A DNA stretch of 64,000 nt from Narthecium ossifragum. Its lineage: Eukaryota; Streptophyta; Magnoliopsida; Dioscoreales; Nartheciaceae. The stretch spans positions 3,737,115-3,801,114 of the forward strand of contig OY986972.1 in assembly GCA_963920575.1 (NCBI GenBank), read 5' to 3'. The position numbers and the translations under genes were made by a program. Below are positions 54,948 through 64,000 of the stretch, in pieces. How positions within the stretch are numbered: the stretch's first letter is position 1; every line of letters begins with the position of its first letter. The notes under the pieces are model-generated. The model did no database searches. It worked only from the letters and a program-made list of their open reading frames with translations, and was not told the origin of the DNA.

Positions 54948-55369
54948 TGACATGCAACACATACCCTTACATCTAAAATTGTCGTTAATTCCTCGCACAA
55001 AAAGCATAGAGACGTGTTTAGATGTATCTCAGTTTCAGATTAAGGATTTTGCCACAAATTGACTCTCATGGTTTTTCAATGTTCTATTAATCTATGATCA
55101 GAATGCTTGGAATTGGCCTATTTGTTTGAATATAATGAGAGGGAGCAAGGTTACCTGATTCACAAACTATGATCATATCTACCTATTCCATTCAGTAATA
55201 CTTTTTGAGGGCGTGATACCTATCTTTTACCCAAATCCTCCCTAAAAATAGACAATGACGTCTCTGCTCTCTTTCAGAAATCTACACACAGAATATAACA
55301 GCATCTGAGCACTCTTAATTAACTGGGTCCTACTCATCAAGTTGATTGGTCATCAAGTACTCAATCATT
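54067..55369. other. NLR 3' flank, no gene recognised
   Basis: AT-rich. A (TA)n run of about 21 units lies at 54903-54944. A 75-codon plus-strand frame at 54526-54753 has no recognised domain. No clear polyadenylation signal can be assigned. Confidence 0.5.
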
Positions 55370-57171
55370 TTGAGTCATGAGGTGAATTGCTAAATACTTA
55401 TTCAAGCACTCGAATTCTCTTTGATGTTGTTCTTCCCGGACGAAATCGTCCTCACTCTTCATCCTTAATAAGAGCGATGAGAAGACTTAGGTTTTTCCTA
55501 CGCAATTGGAAATAAACATTCTTAAAAAATTCACTTGGCCGAGGAGCTTTTGCGGTTCTTTCTTAGTGACTGAAGGTTTGGCATCTATAATTGATTTTGC
55601 TTTGTTCTTATCTAGTTCAATGCCACGTTGGTGGATGAGGAAACCAAGGAAGTTTCTTGCTTGTACTCCAAATGCGCATTTTAATGGATTTAATTTTAAC
55701 TTGTATTCTCTCATTCTTTCAAAAGCTTTAACTAATTGGCTAAAATGATCAGTCATGATAGGTGACTTAATCACAATATCATCGATGTAAACTTCTATAA
55801 ATTGACCGATCATATCATGAAAGATCATGTACATCACTCGCTGGTAAGTAGCGCCAACGGTTTTTAGTCCAAAAGGCATAACTACTTATTCATAGCTTCC
55901 TAGTGCCCCTGGACATCTAAATGTTGTTTTATGGACGTCATTCTCGGTGATATATATTTGATTATAACCCGAGTAACCATCCATGAAAGAATAGATGTCA
56001 TGTCCAGCAACATAATCGACCAAATTATCAACTGATGGCATAGGATATTCATCTTTTGATGTTGCCAAATTCAAATTTCGAAAATCAACACATACCCTAA
56101 GTTTGTCATTCTTTTTCAAAACATGTACAATATTTGACAGCCATTCTACATATCTTGTCGTTCTAATAAACTTCGCATTTAGCAATCATTCAATTTCATT
56201 TTTTATTTCTGGGATTACATTTGGAGCAAAACGTCTTGGCTCTTGCTTATAAGGTTTAAAATTTAGCCAAGTAGGAAGTCCATATTCTACAACATTTCTA
56301 TCTAGGCCAGGCATTTCTTCATAATCCCATGCGAAACAATCTTTATATGAACAAAGTATAAAAATGAGTTCATACCTTATATCTTGGTCGAGGAGCTTAC
56401 TGAGGAGTGTTGGACGATTGTCTCCTTCATCGCCAATGTTAACTTCCTCCAACGGGTTTTGAGCTTACATGTTTCCACGTTTGCCATAGGGAACTTCTTC
56501 TTCTTCTTGGGCAACCTCTTTTAAACAATCGATCTCGTTCATATCTTGTTTTACGAATGTTTTCAAATGATAAGCCATTAACTTGGCTTTTAAGGCCGTT
56601 ACAGTGGCATGATATGTTTCTTTATAGGTATTCATTTTTGAAGCCTTTTGGCCGTTGATCGGCCAATCTCGGAAGTATAGACCACGGAAGTTGGTCTTGT
56701 AGGGTCAAGAATTTCTTCTACACAATTTTTAATCACCTCACAATTCTCTGAGACTATCTTCACAAAATTGTTCATTTCCATGAACTGTAAGGGTCCATAA
56801 TTGCAGTCGTAGAACGATCTTTCCATTGCATTCGTCTCAGCACTGTACGGCATATTATCAGTCATTACATGTTCTTCCTTCCCTTCTTCATTCCATGGAA
56901 CACACTTGCTATCGTGGATTCAATCTCGGCCAAACAACACATTGTAACTTGTCGGCGATTCCATGACAAAAAATGTTGTCGTTCTAGTGACACTGCCAAC
57001 CTTGATGTCTAAAGGAAGTATACCTCTTGACGGTGACGGTATACCGTTGAACCATGTTAAAGTAATGTCTGTGGCAATTAAATCGACTTCTGTTTTGCCA
57101 AGCCGCTTCATCATCTTGATCGGAATAACATTAACTGTTGCTCCTGCATCAATCAATATTTTGTTGATTGG

Positions 57172-59323
57172 TGTCGCGCCCCGACCCGCGAAAGCCCAAC
57201 TAGGGCGGGCGACGCGAACCGAAACCTAACGAAACGCGGAAAAAAATGATGAGAGTTCCCTCTAACCTATTGGTCTCCCAAGCAATTCATCAAAATACCC
57301 TCAATTAAAAAACTATAATTAACAGAACCTCAAAACAAATATTACAATCCCAAAAGTTTAATATACATATCCTCGAAGAGGGGAAGATTCAAATACAACA
57401 TTTATACTCCCGTAGGAGACTAACTAACCAAGGGTTCAAAAGCAGTAAAGGATCACCACCTTTCAGACTCCACCTGGCCCCGCCGCACCGCCGACCAACT
57501 GCCCGATAGGGTCCACCGAAGAGGAGCTAACGCCTGCACCTACAAAACGCAGCCCGGGTAGGAGTGAGCAACTAAGCTCAACATGGAAACTACACTACGA
57601 CACACAGAAAGAAGAGGGAAACGCAACAGTGTCGCCCTCTAGTAAAACCTAGGTGTACAAGGGGGCCCATAACCCCACTGCATGTCCCTGAGGTCCACGA
57701 TCATGATCTTCCAGAAGAACTGGTCACATGATGGGCCACGCTCAGTAACCAGAAACCAACATTGCTGACTCACAAGCAGGAAATTGGCACTGTTGGCGGA
57801 AAATGGCACCGTTGAGTAGGCACACCCTCTACTCAAGAGTCGTCATAGCTAGACACCGGCTACACCTTAGAACTCGACTAGAGATCGACACGACCTCTAC
57901 AATCATCAAACAACAGGTGTACGAGTCATCTAGGCCTATCATCGAATTCGACTGTACACCACAATTCAAACCCGGTCCAAACTACCCAACCCCGGTCCTA
58001 GGGCTAAGTCCGAGCTTCCAAGCCTCGGGACAGCAACCCACATATCGCCCACGCCCTAACCTGATGCAACTAATGCGCAATAAGATGCATGCTATGAACA
58101 TGTGCAGACAGAATAGATATAGCATGCAGCAATATGTGATGATAACACGAACAAGGTCTGGGCTCTGCACACTGCCGGTCCGAGGTGGTGAACATATAAT
58201 TAAGGCCTAGAACTGCTGCAGTGGTACACCACCAATTGCCAGCCAGTCCACCAACAACCTGCACCGGGAAGCAGCCCCGCAAACAATAGAAGGCAAACCA
58301 CACAAATAAAGGCAGGCGCACGCCGGCATGCAATGCTATGGAAAGCAGTAGGACCACTCGCCCAATTATTCTAAACATCCCAGGAGTCATCACTCTCCTG
58401 GTTCACCACTACCCCTAATATGGGGTTAACATGCTTAATGATATGTACAATATATAAAGCGGTAAGAAAACCTTACATACAAATCCCCGCGGGCAAAGCA
58501 AATGAAAAAATCCTCTCTGCCACCAAAGGATCGATCTCCAAGTAACAGAGAGCCCCTTTCCTATCGAGCCAAAGAAGATCGATCCTTCCTCCCATGAAGA
58601 TCGATCATCCTTCCTCCCAGGAAGATCGATCATCCTTCCTCCCAGGAAGATCGATCATCCTTCCTCCCAGGAAGATCGATCATCCTTCCTCCCAGGAAGA
58701 TCGATCATCCTTCCTCCCAGAAAGATCGATCTGGTAGTACGAAGGACCACGAGTCCAAAACCGGTAAGAATACTAAAAACCATCAACTACACAGCGAGAT
58801 CTAAGCAAAACAAATCACAATCAACTCAAATCTCACAAAACCGGAAAACAAAGTAGGTAGAAATCCCTACCTAGGAAAGATCTGTTTCAATCCCAGCTGC
58901 TAAGCCTTGGATCGTCCTCAATCGCTTCAAAATCCAGCCGGATCTGAGCTCAAGAACGGCGGATTTCAAAAGGATTCAAGGAAGAAGGTTACGTCTGTTT
59001 TATAGGCAAACGAACCGACCTATGAACCAGGGAAAGATCGATCCTTCATGACGATCGCGTCCTGACTTTCTGGCACCAAAAGATCGATCTTCTAGCAAGG
59101 AAATATCGATCCTTTAGGCGCAGAAAGCTAGACTTGGGCTAAAACTCAAGCCCAAGTCCGGATCTTTCGATCCCATGTCCACCTAACCGTTCTAATCAAA
59201 CACTAACACAAACATGATCAGTGTGTGCACACGCGGGTGTGAAACAAACCGACAAGGCGCAATTTACCAAATTGCCCTTGCGGTCCACAACGAGCCACAA
59301 GGATAGAGGGACAGGTCCTCACA
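57172..59323. repeat. Solo LTR, 2152 bp, family TGTCGC, inside the Gypsy protease region
   Basis: Starts TGTCGCGCCCCGACCC and ends GACAGGTCCTCACA, with the perfect duplication ATTGG on both sides (57167-57171, 59324-59328). It aligns along its length with the solo LTR at 32595-34994. It contains a 25-bp GATCGATC-bearing tandem array. Confidence 0.94.
58583..58732. repeat. Six 25-bp repeats with GATCGATC in the solo LTR
   Basis: Unit TCCTTCCTCCCAGGAAGATC then GATCA, six copies in register, with isolated GATCGATC motifs before and after. The related LTR at 32.6 kb has GATCGATCGCTCC-type motifs instead of this array. Confidence 0.93.
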
Positions 59324-60896
59324 ATTGGTATCCCATTGATCTCGGCCTTTATGTAGAGAGGACGAAGATGGCGTGTCATTGCTTCTGGTGGTTTGTCGAA
59401 CATCACCTTATTAGCTGGTTCTATCATTTTCTTCTGTTGTTTGGCTAATGATTCCCCTTGGATCATCTTTCCTTTTTCCTTTGCTTCAATCTTGCTGACT
59501 TCATATCGGTTTTCCCCTTACAACTCAGGGAAAGTCCATCCATCGGTCTCCTGTTGTGCCTGCTGGTCATCCTCTGCTTCACCCCAACCAGTTGGAATAA
59601 TTGGTTGGTTCTCTGGTCGATGAATGTATTTATCCACATCGCCCTTGGGAACCCACATCTTGACCAATGGATCTCCATAGCAAACTAAATAATCATATTT
59701 GCCACTAGGTACGCCCAAACCTGTAACAGCTGGATTACCTGCTTTGTATAACTTCATCAGAAGCTGTTTTTGTGGTATTTTTCTTTTCGCTGCTTCTTCC
59801 TTCACATTGATCGAGACCTCTATCTCGATCCATTCTTCTTCTTCATCGCCCCAACCAGTTGGGATAATCGGTTCTTCCACCGATACAGGTACTATTTGAG
59901 CGACGGATTGCGTCTTCTTCACTAGGCGCTTGACTTTAACATCCCCTAAGGCTGTTAGGTAATCAAATCGGCCACTTGGTGGCTGACTGGTCCAATCGCT
60001 GGATTACCTTCTTCATGAAGCTGCTGAAGTAATTGGCCAATGGAAATACCTCTTCGTCTAGCTTCATTTCTGATGTCGATAATCTCTTCAATTTCTTCTA
60101 ATTCTTCTTCCTCGTCGGCCATTAAGACGACTAACGATTGGGTGATGTTTTCTTCGACCAATGAGGCTGAAGCTTCAGTGTCGTCGGCCATATCTGAGAC
60201 TTCGGAATCGCTTTCTACTGGACGTTGTTGTCCAAGTCCACTGGGAAGAATATAGTGATTGGTGATGACTGGGGGTAAAGTTCCAAACTGGATCATGTGC
60301 TTATCCTCGTCATCATCATCATCCTTTTTTGGATGAAAGAACTTACTGTTTTTCTTCTCTCATGCCTTAGAGCCAGTAGTGTTTTCTTCTAGGTCCATAG
60401 TGTCCTAAGTCTACTCATGGCTGCTCTCTGGAGCTTAATTGGCCCTCATCAATTGGCCATACTGCTTTTGATATCGCCGATATTGGGTCCTGATCATTTC
60501 CTCCACAGGAATCGATCGGCGAGTGTAATAATTGTAGTTATACCACCTATCTGGTCGATATGGTTGAGGTAAAAAACTCTTAGGTGCGTGTGCTTTGTTC
60601 TATTGCCACTGTTGTGGCCGATGAAACTGAGGTCTAACCTTAGGAGTTACTGGACAATTAACGTCCCAATGGCACCTTGGACATAAATGTCCCATTTCAG
60701 CAGGCTCCTTGCCTTTGTTCTGGCCAAGCCTAGTAAACAGGACAATTATCGTCATCGTTTTCATCGATCACAATCTTCAACTTTGGCAATTTAAGATTTG
60801 CCACATCGGTCAACACCATTGAAACTTGCACATTCTTGGGGAATGGATTCTTGTCAACACCCATGTCTCTGGCAGGAAAACTGATTCTGCCTCAGT

Positions 60897-62362
60897 CAAT
60901 AGCGTCCTGCAAAACGTTACAAAAAACCAAGCAATTGTTAGTATGATGTAAGCCGGGACTTTGAGTAGGACTTGTATGAGTGACTTGTTGGAGCAAGTCA
61001 AGGACTATTCCTCTATATAAGGAGTAGGCCGGCCAAGGTGCTGGGCATCTAGGCTTTGGCTTTGGGTTGGGTTCTCTTTGTAATTGAGTGATTGTAACCA
61101 AGGGTTTGGAAAAGGGAGTTGAGAGCTTCTTTGTAACAATTGCATCAAAAAAGAGAGCGGGTGAATCCTTGGCCTAGATAGTGTCTTCTTGTGTGATTGG
61201 TGTGTGAAGAAGACGAGGGAGGGCTGATCAAGAGGAGTCTTGACGCCATCATCGAACAAGTAAGCGAGAAAATTTTATTCCCTTATTTTCCCGGTGACAC
61301 GGGGACGGGGACGTTGGGGTGTGTGAGGGGGTTAGTAGGGTGTATATAGATAGAAGGTAAGGATAGTTTTGTCTTTATCCCTCTATAGTGGTATTAAAAG
61401 ACTGAAGAACTTCTATAGGGACCAAATAACAAGTTGGTAGACTATTTGACATTCACCCTTATTACATAGTAGCCGGCGGAATGTCGTGCACGTTTCCAGG
61501 CATCACAGTCAATTGGTGTTCCTGCGACGACGGTAACATGCACCAGCACCATCAGGAAAAATGATTGGTATTTCCAATGGAATTAATATAGCATTAGGAA
61601 CATGCCACGTAGGAGAGTTCAAGTTATCTAATCTAATCTCTTCTTGTGACGAGATTAGATCTCGACTCCAAAAGTCTTCCACCCTCTCCTCGATCCATGC
61701 ATGTAGGTCAACTTGCTCTCCTCTTGAATCAGACTTCGTATTTCCATCCAAAACTCTGAGAGCGAGAGAAGAGGGCAGCTATCGGTCGAGTTCTGTTCTT
61801 TGCTACTCCGCTTTGATCTTGCTTGCTTAATCCTCTGCTTCTTCTTTCTAATGTCTGTCTCTTTCCCAAAGATCAAACTTCAACTTGCTCTCCTCTTGAA
61901 TCAAACTTCATCTTTCCATCCAAAACAAACACTGACCAAGGAACGAGAGAGAACAGGGCAGCAGCTATTGCGCGAGCTCTGTGCTTTCCTACTATTCATC
62001 CTCTTTCATCTATCTATTGCTTGCTGTTAATCCTCTTCTTCTTCTTCTTCTCTCTCTCTCTCTAGATCTCTTGAATCAAATTTTCTTCATCTTGCTCTCT
62101 TGAATCACACCTCATCTTTCCATCCAAAACAAACACAGACGAAGGAACGAGAGAGAACAGGGCAGCTATCTATCGAGCTCTTCTGTGCTTTCCTACTACT
62201 CTTGCCTCTTTAATCTATCTATTGCTTGCTTTTATTCTCTTCTTCTTCTGCTTGTCCCTCTCTAGATCTCTTGAATCAAATTTTCTTCGTCTCTCCATCC
62301 AAACCACTGACGAACGAGAGAACAGGGCAGCTTTCGTGCTCTGAGCTTTCCTACATACTCAG
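60897..62362 (+). repeat. LTR fragment plus NLR upstream block, copy C
   Basis: Nearly identical to copy A: 60898-61321 matches 27960-28385 and 61333-62357 matches 29704-30755, apart from the solo LTR present only in copy A and a few small indels. It starts directly at the end of the Gypsy remnant and includes the CT-rich tandem leader. Confidence 0.88.
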
Positions 62363-63148
62363 TGTTAGGAAATCCGGCGGGGATCACACCACGATGGGAG
62401 AGCACCAAAATAGAACTAGGAGGAGAGACACCAGAATTTAACGTGGAAAACCTTCCGGCAAATTACCGCAAAGGAAAAACCACGGGAAGAGAGAAAACTT
62501 CAATATATGAGGAGATTTACAAGACTTGATCTCTCAACTCTCACATACAAATCTCTCTCAACCCTCCCAAATACATTCACTCAAGAATGCCCTTGCTTTC
62601 TATCAAGCCCCCTTGCTTTCTCTCAAGCCCTAATGCTTTCTCTCAAGCCCTAATGCTTTCTCTCAAGCCCTAAGGCCTCTCTCTAGGCCTCTAAGATGAG
62701 AACCCTCGTTCTTCATACGTTCTCTACAATTAGGGTTACATAACAACCCTATTTATAGCCACTAATTAACCCTAACTCGGATTAATCTGGACCCTTGAAT
62801 TTTCCCCGGATTCTGCAAAGGATCGATCTTCTTGCATGAAGGGATCGATCCTTTCCTTCCGTAGGAAAGACCGCCCCGAAGAGGATCGATCCTTTTGAGG
62901 GTAAGGATCGATCATCCAAAACACGCTCCCTGTCATGGAAAAAATCGCCTGGGAGGATCGATCCTTATAGAGCAGAGGATCGATCCTTTCCATCCCAGCT
63001 TTCTGTCATGGGAAGAGGATCGATCCTTTCCAAGCAAAGGATCGATCCCTTGCTTCCTACACCTTGGTTTTTCCAGCATCGCGCGTCCTCGTCGCTTCTC
63101 GTCGACGTCTCTTGTCACCATCTCTCATGGGGAGGGATTTTCCCAACA
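62363..63148. repeat. Solo LTR, 786 bp, inserted in an NLR leader
   Basis: Ends TGTTAGGAAATCC...GGATTTTCCCAACA, flanked by the perfect duplication CTCAG (62358-62362, 63149-63153). Inside, about eight AGGATCGATCCTT-type palindromes occur at 62815-63055, and CTTTCTCTCAAGCCCTAATG is repeated near 62625. It lies 78 bp upstream of the NLR start codon. Confidence 0.94.
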
Positions 63149-63226
63149 CTCAGGCCTCCCTCTTTGATCGATCGATTGCTTGCTCATCAATCTTAATCTC
63201 TTCTCTCTCTTTCCCAAACAACAAAT

Positions 63227-63895
63227 ATGGCCGTGGAACTAGCCATCGGCTACATCAAAAATTTACTAACGGACAGGGCGTTCAGCTACCTCAAGGAGGA
63301 GATCGAGCGGCAGTCGGGCTTCTCTTTCAAACTCGACAGCCTCCAGGAGAGATTGCTAGACATCAAGCGCCTTCTCCCAATCGCGGAGCAGAAGATGGCT
63401 ACCAACGAAGATCTCGAGAAGCTGCTAAGGGATCTCGAAGATGCCGTCTATGATGCGGAGGACCTCCTCGACGAGTTTGCACATCCCGATGTACCACCCG
63501 ATTCACAACGTACATTGGAGGCTGCAAACTGCTTAATCTCCTGTTTAATCCCTCAGGACGACGGCGTCAACGTCGACGACGACGACGAAGGCGAAGACGA
63601 CAGCGACGATGACGAAGACGAAGACGGAAACGCCGACGAAGACGACAGCGACGAAGACGAAGACGACGACGGAAACGCCGACGAAGGTGAAGACGACAGC
63701 GACGAAGACGAAGACGACGAAGACGGAAATGCCGACGAAGACGACCGCGAAGAAGACGAAGACGACGGCGGAAACGCCAACGAAGACGACAGCGACGTCG
63801 ACAATGTCGACGACGACTCACAACAGGTGGAGAACAGTTTAACCTCCTGCTTGCCATACTTGCGACAACGTACATCGGGGGGTGCAAACTGTTGA
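63227..63895 (+). pseudogene. NLR N-terminal copy: CC plus acidic tract, stops after 222 codons
   Basis: Starts with the same 12 codons as the intact NLR. The CC domain keeps eight residues (TDRAFSYL) that the intact gene lacks, then EDVID-like DLEDAVYDAEDLLDEF, the first Cys repeat, the acidic tract (three residues longer) and one more RTSGGAN repeat. It ends at TGA. After that the sequence is unrelated to the intact gene (AGGTAATTTG...), so NB-ARC and LRR are absent at least to the window end. It could be a truncated duplicate, an exon before an intron, or a CC-only protein. The solo LTR in its leader argues against normal expression. Confidence 0.8.
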
Positions 63896-64000
63896 GAGGT
63901 AATTTGTAATTCTAGTTTTCTCTAAAATGTACTTCTAGTTTTCTCTAGAAGCTTGTATTCCAAGTGTCAGGGTCAAAGTTTGACCATCTTGGAACTTGAT
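63896..64000. other. Unassigned end of window
   Basis: AT-rich, with TTCTAGTTTTCTCTA repeated. A donor-like AGGTAATT directly follows the stop of the NLR copy. The continuation lies outside the window. Confidence 0.4.

Larger units (their letters stand above)
55370..60880 (-). pseudogene. Ty3-Gypsy gag-pol remnant, interrupted by a solo LTR
   Basis: Minus-strand pieces in order: gag-side fragments (60300-60880, with a Cys cluster CPRCHWDVNC; 59518-60296, acidic with PIIPTGWG twice); protease (56920-57156, IDAGATVNVIP); linker (56186-56865, ending GLPTWLNFKPYKQEPRRF); RT (55487-56185, VCVDFRNLNLAT, FMDGYSGYNQI, then YIDDIVI); and a degraded RNase H start to about 55370. The frames are broken by many stops and shifts. 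RNase H remainder, integrase and both LTRs are missing, so the left side was deleted. RT-to-protease order and motifs are those of Ty3-Gypsy, perhaps the Tat branch. Confidence 0.85.

Noticed and set aside
58583..58732. Possible CRISPR-like array (regular 25-bp units)
   Set aside because: The units are contiguous without spacers and sit in a plant LTR; this is a plain tandem repeat.

Overview
This is a plant nuclear window: spliced host-type exons, CNL resistance genes, Copia, Gypsy and L1 retroelements, a Helitron, a PIF/Harbinger element and MITEs, with two 200-bp N gaps (8409-8608, 44487-44686). The RGA-type CNLs and the MITE/Harbinger ends (GGGCCTGTTTGG and GGGTCCGTTTGG types) fit a flowering plant, most likely a monocot. 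I cannot name the species. All calls come from reading motifs; no database was searched.

Layout. 1-4576: a nearly complete Tnt1/Tork-like Ty1-Copia element (minus strand) inserted in the NB-ARC coding sequence of a CNL gene, whose 3' half follows at 4577-6877. 7420-9520: short-period repeats, a gap, and a purine-rich island between inverted repeats. 9926-16241: a full-length PIF/Harbinger DNA transposon with a three-exon transposase, a two-exon Myb/SANT partner and a third ORF (an RNase H1-type hybrid-binding domain plus a C-terminal membrane segment). 16581-16886: a foldback element. 17121-25076: decayed exons of a TBC/Rab-GAP gene carrying a Helitron (20729-23515) and followed by a 5'-truncated L1 (25392-27323). 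27.6-32.2 kb: an LTR with PBS, LTR fragments and copies of NLR upstream sequence ending in a 12-codon NLR stub. 32.2-40.4 kb: GC-rich repeat modules and two solo LTRs. 41398-44328: a second truncated L1. 44.7-47.8 kb: AT-rich sequence and a Helitron-related GC-rich island. 48.4-54.07 kb: the only intact NLR (1303 aa) with its upstream region. 55.4-60.9 kb: a decayed Ty3-Gypsy split by a solo LTR. 60.9-63.9 kb: another NLR upstream copy with a solo LTR in its leader and a CC-plus-acidic reading frame that stops after 222 codons.

The unifying story is an NLR cluster evolving by duplication, with repeated 5' leaders and upstream blocks, taken apart by transposons. Five or so solo LTRs show active LTR-LTR recombination. 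The two most unusual protein-level features are a long Asp/Glu-rich repeat between the coiled coil and NB-ARC of the NLRs, and the third ORF in the Harbinger element.
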